Source: Pyrenophora tritici-repentis (Eukaryota > Ascomycota > Dothideomycetes > Pleosporales > Pleosporaceae). Taken from it: 64,000 bases of DNA. The notes beneath the pieces were generated by a model that had not been told where the DNA came from, did no database searches, and saw only the letters and a list, made by a program, of their open reading frames with translations. A program made the position numbers and the translations under genes. The DNA lies in the NCBI RefSeq assembly GCF_003171515.1, contig NC_089390.1, forward strand, positions 62,001-126,000. Reading direction: 5' to 3'. Positions 1 to 10,957 of the stretch are shown one piece after another. Every line of letters begins with the position of its first letter. Within the stretch, counting starts at the first letter, position 1.

Positions 1-1860
1 ACCTCTCAATCTCTCCCCCCCCTTATCTGCAAACTTCATCCTCGCACTCGGAACAACCATCCACCGCTCCCCCATCCCCACTTTATCAAGCCCACAACTC
101 CGCCCCATCCACCCGCCATCCTTCAACTCCCTCGCCACACTCCACGCCCCAGCCACACAATCATTAACACCAACACCATTAAACTGACTCCCCACAAACC
201 GTACTCTCCCCCCCAAACTCGCCACTCATCCTTTCCGCAAACCCCGCCAGACGATCCTGATAACCCAGCGTATACTGCGGTATACAATCCTTTGCGAGAT
301 TAACATAATGCGCAGTTGGTTCATCCGTGATGTTGAGGTGGCGGGCTAGCAGGCTCTTTGCCATGTCGAGACCTTCTTCTTCGGTCGGGTAGGATTCCCA
401 GCCGTCCCACCAGTGGCCGCCCATCATGACGGTGAGTTTGGTGCCCGAGACGGTGTCTTGGCCTTTGATGGCGGACGAGTCGAAGATTACACCCAAGCCG
501 CGCTCGGGGTTTTGCTCAAACGGCACGGATTGCGGGATTAGGTAGCCGAAGCCTTCGACGGGGAGGAGGTGGGGGTTGGGGTAATAGAGATTGATGGTCA
601 TGACTGTGACGTAGGGGGTGAGGTCTTTTTCGCGGAGAGTGGAGATGGCGAGGTCGAAAGACTCTGTTGAGGTGGAGCCTTCTTGCTGTGACGATTTGTT
701 AGTAATATTAACGGTGGAGTATTTTTAGACAACTTACCCCAGACACAATTTCAACGCCTAATTTGCCGTCTTGAGAAAGCGGTTTAAAGCTCTGAATCGG
801 CGCCATAGTTTTAACCTTCACATTCCCCAGATCCTCCACCGCATCCCCCAGCGCCCGGACCAGCTGCTGCAACCCATTCCGCAATGAAAACTGCGTACTC
901 TCTGTCAGATTCGACCAAAATCCCTCGTCGACCTCGAGCTCTTTCTTCATATTCGCCATAAGATTTCTATCCCACTCATGCACGAACGAGTTCCCCCGGG
1001 GCTCAACGGCGTCATTCTGCACTTTGATAAACCCGCCAATAACGCTGCCAAATGTATTTTCCAGGTTCCACGGATTCGCCGCCAACGTCCTTGCGCTGAG
1101 CTGCCAGATGTCGCCTGCGTAGATGCCGTGGAAGCCTGCAGAGATGAGGTTGTCTGCTAACCGCTTGTCCATTCTGCGGGCGATGAAGGAGCCAACTGTT
1201 TCATCGACAAGGCCCGCTGGTCGCGTCTTTTCCCATGGCTCTTTGATGACGCCCAGGAAACCGGCCAGCAGCCCCGATCGCCAGAGAGAAATCAAGTTTG
1301 GAATTTCAATTGGCATTTTGGACGGGAGCCGGTTGAGCTTGTCGGGGTAGTATATGAAGCGGTTCGTGGCGCCGGGATCAGTGCGCTTGGTATATGTGAC
1401 ATCGTTTATGAGACCAAGTTCTTGTATCTGCACACATTACATTAGTAAGACTTCGATCAGACGATAGCACGCAACCCACCAAGGCCGCCGTAGCAGGAGC
1501 AGGCCTCAATGCCCTAGGTCCCTGCTCAAACAATACACTCCCCTCCTTCCCTTCAGCATCCTTGACATCAACACGTCTCGTCCTAATCCACCCCCCAGGG
1601 TCATTGCCCGCCTCAAACAACGTAATCTCGCTGTTGGGAAATTGTTTGCCGACATAATACGCGCTACTAAGACCAGCAATACCTCCACCAAGGACGGCTA
1701 TCCGCTCAGGGTCTGTGGAATGGTAGCGACATTGCGAGACGAGGCGGGGGCCATGTCTGAATGCGAGTAGCGGGCGGCATGTGAACAGCGATTGAGAGGC
1801 AAGCACGGGGCGTGCGGCAACGGTCTTCAACGTCTTCTGTGAGGCATTCTGGAACCGCAT
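1..1860 (-). CDS. HEM14: Protoporphyrinogen oxidase, mitochondrial (3' end cut by window edge)
   Basis: The enzyme oxidises protoporphyrinogen IX to protoporphyrin IX with FAD, the penultimate step of haem synthesis, at the inner mitochondrial membrane. The exons are 1860-1480, 1427-738 and 685-1; the introns are 52 bp each with GT-AG ends, and both joins are in phase 0. The N-terminus is Arg/Ser-rich over about 48 residues, as in a mitochondrial presequence. A dinucleotide-binding motif GGGIAGLSSAYY follows from about residue 58, and later the family stretch IQELGL at the first splice join. Near the C-terminus the reading frame breaks at a run of seven C at 208-214. Read with one base fewer, the frame continues through the FAD-binding GVGVNDCVAGAW stretch to the window edge. 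As written the protein stops at 179-181. The break could be a sequencing error or a true lesion. Family assignment is firm. Confidence 0.9.
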
Positions 1861-2289
1861 TGCCGTTCAATTGGTCGCGAGATGAGGACGTTTGGGCGAC
1901 AACCAGAAGCTTACATGACATTCACAAGAGAGCAATTGCGCATGTCGACGTTCGGCCAAAATGTCCGAGCTTGGGCCACCCGCTGCTGCCGTCATCGATT
2001 CATATGCAGGGCCGATGCCATACATGGAGCTAGCACGACATATTCACCGTCACCATATGCATGAAGAATGTGTGTAAGAAGAAGAGCGCAGCCATAACGG
2101 CCGCTAGAAACAAGGTTCCATTTTGCAAAAGAAAAATCTCTCCTCCTCAGGGCAATGCCCCCGCCCATAACGCCTCATTGAGCCATATCCAGACTTATAG
2201 TACAATGCTCAACCATGTCCACCAAGTCCTCCCCTTTCTTTCCCGATTGGTATCATATCCACGTCCCCCATATATACCTGGCAGCCACT
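1861..2289. other. Intergenic: HEM14 upstream region and NAB2 3' side
   Basis: This 429-bp gap lies between two minus-strand genes. It should hold the HEM14 promoter and the NAB2 3' untranslated region. I see no clear TATA box, repeat or coding sequence. Short open frames here have no recognisable content. Confidence 0.5.
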
Positions 2290-4005
2290 CTATGACTGCA
2301 CATCAACACTCTCATTGGGAGGTGCCTGCGTCATGTCTTGATCCTTGCTGGGGATGATGAGCTCCTCCTTTTGCTCCTCGTCTACAAATTTCCTTTCGCT
2401 CACGTGCTCACCCTCCTTGGGGGCAACCCACACATTAGTGTTGTTCTTCTTCTGGCCAGGCTCGTGCTTGTAAAGGCAGCGGGGGTTGAGGCACGGGTTG
2501 AACTTGCACATGATGGTGCTGTGTCCGTACTTGCAGCCCTCGACAGTGCAGTCGGCACCGTTCTTGCACGGCTTGGACGTGGGGTGCTTGTACGGGCACG
2601 ATGAGGGATCACGGCAGTTGGGCCAGAAGGCACACTCCTGCTCGGACTGGAACTTCTGTCGCTGCGCTGGGGATGGGTGCTTGCCGACGCACTTCTTGTT
2701 CTTGCACGCCGCACCGAAATCGCACGAGTCGTTCATGTCGACGACAGTGCCGGGTACTGCAGCGGGCGACTGGTGGACAAAGTGGCAGTCGGGGTTGCTG
2801 CATCGCAGGTTGAACTTGCACATGGTCACTGAGGGGTCTGGGCGACCAGAAGGCAGCTCGACGTCCATGCCACCATTGTCTGCACCTGGGCCATCCGTCA
2901 TGGTCTCGTCCTCGCCCTCTTTCTTAGTGAACGGCTTTGCGTTTGGGTTCATGCCTCCTCGTCCGCCCTGGTGCGACCGATCTTGGCCGCGATGTGGCTT
3001 CTTGCCGCCGCGGTTGTTTTGGAAGTTGGGGTTGACATAAGCGGTGGGTGGGCCGCCAGCGAAGATTTGCTGCATCATCTGCGCTTGTTGCTCGTACATT
3101 TGCATGAGGGCCATCTGCTGTTGAGGGTTGAGCCCCATGCCGGGCATGTTGTTCTGGCCGCTCATTGGGTTCATCGGCATTCCAGGCATACCACCCATAG
3201 GCATGCCGTTCATACCACCCATATTGTTCTGGCCCATGTTCATGGTGGCGTTGCCCATGCCGCGACCATTCGCCATTGCTTCGATTCCACGGCCAATGTT
3301 CTGTCCCCGGGGACCCTTGGGCGGGTCGCGGGAGTGCGCATTTACTCGGCCGACACCGCCTCCAGCGCCGCGCACACGGTGCAATACTGAGTCGTGGTTT
3401 CGGTCCATATTCTTGTTCAGCTGGTTAAGCATGCGACCGCCGCGTGCGGGCCGTGCAGCTTGAGCGCCGCTGCCATTGCGCATCGCCTTGGGGCCTGTGG
3501 GGCTGTTCCTTGTTAGACTCTGCTGATCTCTATCGTAAAGGCGGTTTGGGCGTCTTTTAGACGTCCGAGGCTGAAAGGGGAATAAAGATGAGGTGTTGCC
3601 ATACATGACGCCTTGTGCCTCTGATGCACCTTCCATTTCTGTATCTTGCACTGATGCCGAGTTGTCGTGGGATGTGCTCTCCATCTGGTTGTTCTCAATC
3701 GACTGCGCGACGGGTCCATCGCCGCCGCCGCCATTTGCTTGCTGCTTCAAACGCTCAATCTGCTCAAATAGCCACTGCGCAAACTGTTGCGTCTCTGTGT
3801 TTTCTGGGCCGAGATCAAGAAGATCGTTTGACAGCTCCGCCGCGACCTGCGCTTCGTTCTTGTCGTTGGCCAGCATGAGCAGAATGTACTCGAACAGCGT
3901 CGTGTCGTCGCCGCCTGTCGTCCATCCAAACTCGGCAAGCTTGGCCTGCACCACCTGTTGCAGCTGCGCCGCCATAGGTGAGTCGCTCGAAAAGTCAAGA
4001 GCCAT
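2290..4005 (-). CDS. NAB2: Nuclear poly(A)-RNA-binding protein with five CCCH zinc fingers (Nab2-like)
   Basis: Nab2 binds poly(A) tails, limits their length and helps mRNA export and nuclear RNA quality control. The chosen start is the methionine at 4003-4005, which begins MALDFSSDSPMAAQL; an in-frame methionine upstream (4137) would add 44 residues of unlikely composition. The N-terminal ~100 residues match the helical Nab2 N-terminal domain. An Arg/Gly-rich segment and a Met/Gly/Asn-rich low-complexity segment follow. The C-terminal third holds five closely spaced CCCH fingers, starting CKFNLRCSNPDCHFVH, then CDFGAACKNKKCVGKH, CAFWPNCRDPSSCPYKH, CKNGADCTVEGCKYGH and CKFNPCLNPRCLYKH. The gene is a single exon. 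The finger count and N-terminal fold make Nab2 much more likely than a generic CCCH protein. Confidence 0.9.
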   Translation of the reverse strand: MALDFSSDSPMAAQLQQVVQAKLAEFGWTTGGDDTTLFEYILLMLANDKNEAQVAAELSNDLLDLGPENTETQQFAQWLFEQIERLKQQANGGGGDGPVAQSIENNQMESTSHDNSASVQDTEMEGASEAQGVMYGNTSSLFPFQPRTSKRRPNRLYDRDQQSLTRNSPTGPKAMRNGSGAQAARPARGGRMLNQLNKNMDRNHDSVLHRVRGAGGGVGRVNAHSRDPPKGPRGQNIGRGIEAMANGRGMGNATMNMGQNNMGGMNGMPMGGMPGMPMNPMSGQNNMPGMGLNPQQQMALMQMYEQQAQMMQQIFAGGPPTAYVNPNFQNNRGGKKPHRGQDRSHQGGRGGMNPNAKPFTKKEGEDETMTDGPGADNGGMDVELPSGRPDPSVTMCKFNLRCSNPDCHFVHQSPAAVPGTVVDMNDSCDFGAACKNKKCVGKHPSPAQRQKFQSEQECAFWPNCRDPSSCPYKHPTSKPCKNGADCTVEGCKYGHSTIMCKFNPCLNPRCLYKHEPGQKKNNTNVWVAPKEGEHVSERKFVDEEQKEELIIPSKDQDMTQAPPNESVDVQS

Positions 4006-4880
4006 CGCGTGCGTGTGTGCTGGTGTTGGGACGGCCAAAGTCGCGTGGATTCGAGATGAGGCGGTGGGCGAGAAACAAGGGGAACAACCAAAGACGCGAC
4101 TTGCTGCACGTGGAACGGTCGCGTGTGCTTTTATCACGGTCGTGGGGAAAAAGTCGTCAGTCGTTAAAAGTGCTTGCGCGTGTCAAGCAGGTTTAGCATA
4201 TACGTGGTGAGTGTGTGGGGGAGATCAAGTTAATGTTTGGAGACGTCTGCGTTCAAGTTCTGCGCAATCGCGCCCGGCAATTGCCGCCCCACTAGCCCTG
4301 CCATAGTTCAGCCGCCCGATTCATGCCGCCAAGGCCAATACAATTCCAGGGTTCACTTTCACGCCAGACAATAGAATAATGTCACTACCATTGTTTCCGC
4401 TATAGGGATACTGCCAGTTTGTCTTGTATACGCATCATGAGATTTGCCACCCGGCCTATTGTCTATGAGGGTCTAGCATTAATCTCTATCGCCCACGACT
4501 CATTTGCTTACCCATCAGATCTGTCTGTAATTTGCTCTTGGAATGTGTCTAGGACACGTGGTGAAAACACAGGAACACTCAGCACTTGTCTTGGCCTGTT
4601 CTGATGGCTCTGACTAAGCGACATCCAGTTGCCAGGGAAGAAGATTCCAGTGTCCCAGAGTGACTCACCCAGATCAAGGGCAATCTCCATCACTATCGGA
4701 CATGTGAGAGAGGGTAATCCCTACGGTCCTTCCTATTTTCTCCTTACGCCCTGACTCTGCTCCTTCTCAAGAGCTTGTGGTCCCATCGGCAGCAGATGGT
4801 GGATCCGCACTTTCTGTTCTTCCTCCATTCCTCCTGCGCATAGAGTGACTTTAATAGATCCAAACCGTTATTTGACCACC
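4006..4880. other. Intergenic: NAB2 promoter side and 3' side of the PTH11-like gene
   Basis: The stretch lies upstream of NAB2 and downstream of the next minus-strand gene. It has no convincing coding frame, repeat or tRNA. The part next to 4006-4210 is the likely NAB2 5' leader. Confidence 0.45.
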
Positions 4881-6220
4881 TCATACGTTCGACTGCTCAG
4901 TCTTCAGCCGTGCATCTTCCATCCGCCGATCCTCTTCCAAACGCTGTTCATGCTGTTCCCTCAGCTCTTCCGTAATCAAAATGCCAGTGCCTCCAGTCCG
5001 ACGTTCTGGCAGCTCTTCTTGACTATCATGTCCAGTCCTGGATACGCTGATATTCTCCGTCCCTTTACCACCAGTCTTCTCTCGATTCTTGGAGCTTAGC
5101 ATACGTTTCAAGCGGTGACTTCCGGACTCATCTGAGCGATTGGGTGATTGTCGTACATAGCCGTGTGAATCGTATGAGACTGGGTTGGCAGGCCGGGTCT
5201 TGCTCTTGGGCATCACTGACGCGAACATTGGGCCACAGCCTATGATGACGGCTGGTGAGGTGTTAATAACGTGCGCCAAGTAGTCTATGTTTCTCTTACC
5301 TGTTGAACATTCAATGATGGTCCACATTGTGAGCCATTTTGGGTCTGGCGATCGAGGCTTTCCGTCTTGACCGACTTGGACGATACGGATGGTCGAGAAG
5401 AGTATGCACACAAAACCAGATGCGAACAACAGACCACATCCTACCTTCTTTGCTTTTTCCATCTGGAGATTCCAGATGAGTCTGATTGGTAAAGTCATGA
5501 CTGTCTTATTAACGGAAGTTTCTCAGGGGATTACATATTCGACATACCCATCAAATTAGTAAGCGTATCCACAGCGTACGCATAGTAAAGGTTTGCGGTT
5601 TGTCGACGAGTTTCGGCCGGTGAAGAACACAAGACTCCTTGATTGAAGAATTTCTTGGTATCATCACACGCTAATCCCGGCCCCGTTATGATACATGTGG
5701 CCCAAGTCTGCCGGGTGTCAGTCACGCGTGGCTGAAGACGGTCTCGGGATGAAATGCGCCTCAGACTCTAGTCCGTACCCTTACTTACCACAATACAAAA
5801 GATTAGCGTACCCCACCAAGTCCAGAGGTAAGCTTTCGGCATTCCCGCCAGTAGCTTCTTGTAAAGCGCCAATAGCGAGAATTTGACAAACCAAAGACAT
5901 GTCCAGTACTCCATACCACTCTGCCACATGACTTCTGATGTGAATTTGATGTCTGCCATCATGGTAGGCCATGGCGCGATTTGGCCAGCTTGGAGTGCCT
6001 GGATCTTGAAGAAGATGGGTGTGATGACTATGTAGAGGATGGTGAACGCCAGGTAGGCTAGGAAAGCGATGCAGAGCAGGATGTCTTGCGCTTCGATATG
6101 CCTACGTCGCCATAGCTGTATGCCAGCCCGCATCGCGAAGACAGTCGATGTTATCGAGAGCATGGCGTAGTCAATCCGCAGCAGATCATGTTGGGCAATC
6201 CAATCGGCACCCGTCGACAT
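4881..6220 (-). CDS. Fungal rhodopsin-fold / PTH11-like seven-helix membrane protein
   Basis: The gene encodes an integral membrane protein of the fungal rhodopsin-domain (PTH11-related) family, thought to act as surface sensors. The four exons are 6220-5789, 5707-5548, 5500-5300 and 5251-4881; the introns of 81, 47 and 48 bp all have GT-AG ends, and the joined product is 387 residues. Hydrophobic helices fill exons 1 to 3. The motif DTLTNLMVMTLPIRLIWNLQ spans the second splice join and is the usual helix 5 region (D.LTD...LP...LWNLQ) of this family. After the last helix (VIIGCGPMFAS) comes a charged cytoplasmic tail rich in Ser, Arg and Glu. No CFEM domain is present at the N-terminus, so this is the plain rhodopsin-domain subtype. 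The ligand cannot be told from sequence. Confidence 0.85.
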
Positions 6221-7664
6221 GATGGTCGGAAAGCAAGGAGGCGAAACAATACAGACAATGATGATGTTGATTATACGGCGGATTCCAAGGACATCCCTCT
6301 CAAGTCTGGCGGATGGAGCCGTGCCGCTCGAGGACGTAGATGATCTGGTATTTGATTGACCAAATACCGGGATAAACCACTTTACAATGCAAGGGCTTCC
6401 ATCAGCGCCCAGGAAAAGCCTAGGACAAGGGCCGCGATAGCCTGCAACTTTCTAAACAGGGTTGCATGGGGGCCAAGCCCGTGTCCAACCACGTAGAGGA
6501 GAGACGCAGTGATCTCCGCCGCCATGGATCGCGGTTCCGGAATCCTGGAGTATGGAATCGCGTTTCTTTGCGACGACCTCATGTGCTCTGCTCAAACGAA
6601 CAGATTCCGGCTGCTGGTGCAGAGGCGAACCGTGGAGCCGTCACGCCACCTCATGTTCGCCATCTAGCGCATTTGATTCCGTGGTGCGGAGGAGCGTCGG
6701 CAAGCCCACAGGACGCCTTAAATGTACGTTAGCTTTGGTGTCGGAGTACTGTGCGTGCATGACTCTCGCGCTGCTCGCATCTTATTAGATTTTCTCAGGA
6801 AGCCCCTGCAAGATGCCGATTGGAGATAGCTAAGGTCTGGCTGTTCACTTGATAGATTCTGTCCGCACGCTCGTCCTTTCCTCGTGGCGAAACTGCAATC
6901 CCATCTTCAAGCAGCTTTGCGCGTCTAATCTCGGCGATACAAGCCGCCACAAAATTCAGCTCTGGTTCGTAATCAGTCCAGCTCATGCATGCGGCCATTG
7001 GCAAGGATAGAGTATTGTCGGCGTAGTGGCGTTGTTGCGGCTTCTCCCTACGAATTACAAAGTTGGAGGGGCGGCTCGCGGACGCCTTCCCCTTACCCAC
7101 CTTTCGCAACGCTATCTGGGTACCCATGGTGTCTTGCCGCTTTGAATTCTAGGCACTCCCTTTGTCATCCGTCAGCTTTCGTACACATTACCATAGAAGT
7201 CAGAACAAGGCTACGAAGCATAACTGAGGCACGGCAACCTGAGCCATTGGAAGCGCCATCGTAAGCGATACAACTACCCGAAGAGTCCTTAACTACACTA
7301 TCAATTCTCATATTCCAACCTCATTTTCACATCGCCTAAAAATGCATATCTCATCATGCTGGGGTGAAGACTACAGCTATTCGCCACGCCGGCACTATAT
7401 CCTACAGCGAGCTAGCCCCTTCTCCACGAACACACGCACGGGCGCCGTGCCTGCTTCGGTGACGGTCTACTAACGAGCCGCTTGATCTCGACCTCGCCTG
7501 TCAACTAGTCGGCGCCGCACCAGGTGGATGCGCCGATGGTAATGTCGATTGCAGCCACGGAGAAGATGGAAAAGCTACATTAATGTCAATGGCGCCCTGC
7601 ACTTCAGATCCAGTCTGTCGGTACCAGGTTCCCTATTCACGTTGTATGCCCGCAAATAGCAACT
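6221..7664. other. Intergenic region, 1.4 kb, no supported gene
   Basis: The stretch holds the divergent 5' sides of the PTH11-like gene (minus) and the BBE oxidase gene (plus). A minus-strand open frame at 6795-7127 has an ordinary-looking middle part, but no splice partner, family match or good start. I leave it as unsupported. Confidence 0.4.
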
Positions 7665-9388
7665 ATGAGGCTTGCTGATGTTGCTGTAAGCGCGCTCGCT
7701 GCTGCTTCCCTGTCAAGCGCCTTTGAGCCCCCCAACTTCAATGTGACCGAAGCACTATCTGCGCGCGGAGTCAACATCAAGGCTGTCCCCGGTTTGGCGG
7801 ACTTGGTGGGGCAGTCTTCGCCCAAAGCCTGCTCGGTAGCCGTAAGTCTCCTGAAATAGATGATCGTCGCGAAGAGACCCAATGTTTATGTCGAATCTAG
7901 TGTAGTGCTCTCCAAATTGCCTTTGGGAACAGCAGCGTGCTATCGGAAGGAACTCCGACATACGATAACTTCACCAGCGAGTATTGGGCCGCCCAGCAAG
8001 TCGCCGTCAATCCTTTTTGTGTCTTCAAACCGGGAAATGCGGTGCAGGTCTCGGCTGTCGTCTTGCTATCTCGACTCACACAATGTCCATTTGCCGTAAA
8101 AGGAGGTGGTCATGCTGCGTTTGCGGGTGGATCGAGCATTGAAGGCGGTATCACGATTGCACTGGAGAAGCTGAATGAGAAGACGCTGTCGTCGGATAAG
8201 AAGATTGCATCCATTGGACCTGGAAATATTTGGGGTGATGTCTACCCCTGGATTGAGCAATATGGACTTGAAGTTCCAGGTGGGCGGGTAAGTCACTGTC
8301 TACTTTGTCTTGTTTCGACCTGCGAGAAAAGAGTATATTCTGACTTGGGGTAGATTTCGTCGGTCGGCGTCTCTGGACTGACTCTCGGAGGGGGCATCTC
8401 CCACTATGCCAATGCACGCGGATGGGCCTGCGACAACGTCGATTCGTTCGATGTCGTCACTGCCTCGGCTATCATCGTAACCGCAAGTTCTACTGAAAAC
8501 CCAGACCTTTACTGGGCTCTGCGAGGAGGCGGCAACAACTTTGGCATTGTGACTAAACTCAACATGAGGACGTTTGTGCAAGGTCCAATGTGGGGAGGGC
8601 AACGCGCCCATACTGAAGACCAGTGGGATAAAGTCTACACGGCCTACTACAACTACGCGACAAATGCTGGCAAAGACACCAAGCAAGCTCAGATTGTCTC
8701 ATTTGCGCTCCAGAACGGGATGAAGATTGCAGCCGAGGACCTGGAATATTCCGATCCCACCCCATGGCCACCCGTCTTCGATGAATGGAAAGCTATCCCA
8801 GCCATATTCGATCAAACCGCTGTTGCCAACATGTCGACTTTGGCGAACACACTAGGCGCCGGAGCTCCGAATGGTATCCAAGAAACGTACTGGGATCGCA
8901 CCTTCAAGGTCGACAAGGACATATTCAAGTCCTTCATCGACATCTTTTTCGACATGCTTCCCGTGATTGAAGACGCTGCGGGAATCCTACCTGTTCTCTC
9001 ATTCCAAGCAATTACAGTTCCGGCTATGCAACAAATGCAACAGGACGGTGGAAACGCACTCGGCCTCAACCCTGATGACGGCCCAATTTTTATCGCCAAC
9101 CTTGCCATTATGTGGACGAACGTCGCGGACAACAAGCGCATCATGTCTTTTAGCAACAGTTTGTACAAACGTCTCGTCGAAGAAGCAGCGAAGAAAGATC
9201 TCAATAGCGATTACATCTACATGAACTATGCGTCGCCATATCAAGATGTTATTGGCAGCTATGGAGCTGCGAATAAGCAGAAGTTAAAGGACATTGCTAA
9301 CAAGTACGATCCCACAGGCGTATTCCAGAAGCTGCAGCCTGGATACTTCAAACTTGAGGGCACTCCGTATGGCACATTTTCTGCATAG
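7665..9388 (+). CDS. Secreted FAD-linked oxidoreductase (PCMH-type FAD domain plus BBE domain)
   Basis: This is a berberine-bridge-enzyme-like flavoprotein. Such enzymes oxidise sugars, alkaloids or secondary metabolites using covalently bound FAD. The exons are 7665-7841, 7901-8287 and 8354-9388, all joins are in phase 0, and the product is 532 residues. A signal peptide of about 18 residues (MRLADVAVSALAAASLSS) indicates secretion. The FAD domain shows FAVKGGGHAAFAGG with His130 as the expected 8-alpha-histidyl attachment site. It then shows SSVGVSGLTLGGGISHYANA, and ALRGGGNNFGIVT. The position that carries the second (cysteinyl) link in bicovalent members reads Ser-Gly here, so single linkage is inferred. 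The C-terminus has the BBE signature YMNYASPYQDVIGSYG followed by KYDPTGVFQKLQPGYF. The substrate is unknown and no biosynthetic cluster surrounds the gene. Confidence 0.9.
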
Positions 9389-9986
9389 AGCTTAATAGAG
9401 TAATGTTTATGTTGTGCAGTACTACGTTGGATATCATGTGATTCGTGTGACCTCTTTCCTAGTGTGGTAAGACGATGTGTGTTAATGGTGTTATTTGTCG
9501 CTGCAGCAATGCGATTGAAAAAAGCTTCAACTTCACGCATATGATGGAACTCAAGAATCTTACATGCCGATCGATGGTTGAGTATATCCGTAACTATGGA
9601 TCGGCTAGTCGAGTCCCATCGCAGCTTCTCGAACCTCAGCTCTTGTAGTCAAGAAGCTGAAGCGGACGCAACGCCATCATGCAAGCTGTGCCAAGTAATA
9701 ATCAGCTGGAACCGGGCGAAACCTGCAGGCATAGCCGAGTAATATCAATATAACGAATAAATACGCCTGCATGAGCCAAGGTCGTGACGGCGGTTGACGT
9801 CGTGAGGTGAGGCTGCCAAGTGAGGTGGCCAGTGCGCTAGTCCAAGCTTGTCGCTGCCTCTAGGTCTTTTTGTCCGCTCGCAACCTTCGACCATCAACCT
9901 CACCCATCCGAGTCGCACGCAAGCTGCTGAAGCCCCAGTTTGTTAGTACTCCTCCCCATCTCTACGCGACAACCGACAGTTACAAA
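9389..9986. other. Intergenic: BBE gene 3' side and SR-factor promoter
   Basis: This 598-bp gap lies between two plus-strand genes. It contains the BBE 3' untranslated region and the leader of the SR factor. No coding frame, repeat or structured RNA is apparent. Confidence 0.45.
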
Positions 9987-10957
9987 ATGTCTCGCGGCGG
10001 CGGCACTACGCTCTACGTCACCGGCTTCGGCCACGGCACGCGCGCTCGCGACCTTGCCTACGAGTTCGAGCGGTATGTCCCCCAAGGCTTCGTCCCAGTC
10101 CGATGACCTCGCATCGTTGTTTCCCAATTCAGTCTCCGATTTTCCGATACTCCACCCTCTGTCATTCCGCCCAGCAGCTGTTCTGGCAGCTTGCTCGCGC
10201 GACGCCGCTTCCTCTCCTTCTCCATATCCCTGCGCACCGACTTGCACCTCCCCGTCTTTCGATACGAAGAAGCAATTCTGACCAACCTAAAGCTATGGCC
10301 GCCTTGTCCGCTGCGACATTCCAGCCCCCCGTTCGGCATCGTCTAGACTGTGAGTTAGCCTTTGACCTAGGCAAACGACCCGGGCTCTAACAGGCCAGCA
10401 GCTTTGCGTTCGTAGAGTATGAGTCTCGTCGTGATGCCGATGACGCATACCATGAGATGCACAACAAGCGCATCGGACGCGACGACTTGTTGAAGATTGA
10501 GGCAAGTTTGGCTGTTCTTGATGACGTGTGTTTAGCTAACAAGCCGTAGTGGGCCCGTACTCCTCCATCGGCATCATGGCGATTCGACTCCGGTCGTGAC
10601 CGTCCCCGTGGTGAGCGTTCGGAGCGTGGCGGTGACCGTGGCGACCGATCCGACCGCGGAGATCGTGCGGACCGTGGTGTTCGCTCCCCTAGGCGTCGCA
10701 GCCCGTCTCCTCGTCGCGAGCGTGGTGCTTCCCCTCGCAAAGATGAACGTCGCGACCGCGATTACGACCGCCGTGATCGCGACCGATCCAGGAGCCCCAT
10801 CGATGGCGACCGCGAGATGAAGGATGTGCGTGATCGCGAAGATGATCGTGGCGATCGCGACCGCGGTGACCGTGACGACCGGCGTGACCGCGACCGCGCT
10901 GCCGACCCGGCCGGCGAAGTGAAAAGTGAGCCCTCCGACCCCCATGACGACGAATGA
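9987..10957 (+). CDS. SR-type pre-mRNA splicing factor (RRM plus RD/RS-rich tail)
   Basis: SR proteins bind exonic RNA through an RRM and recruit the spliceosome through a charged tail. The exons are 9987-10072, 10293-10349, 10402-10501 and 10550-10957, giving 216 residues. The introns are 220, 52 and 48 bp, and the coding lengths add up in frame. The RRM starts TTLYVTGFGHGTRARDLAYE (RNP2-like LYVTGF), and RNP1 is degenerate around LFAFVEYE. The segment LLKIEWARTPPSASW closes the domain. The tail is rich in Arg-Asp, Arg-Ser and Ser-Pro pairs. The third intron starts GCAAGT (10502-10507), so it is a GC-AG intron; the reading frame across it supports this strongly. The acceptor of intron 2 is chosen at 10401 because it keeps LFAFVEYE; another AG lies 3 bp upstream. 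It resembles S. pombe Srp1-type single-RRM proteins. Confidence 0.85.

Noticed and set aside
6795..7127. 110-codon minus-strand open frame
   Set aside because: Part of it looks protein-like, but there is no splice partner, good start or family match.
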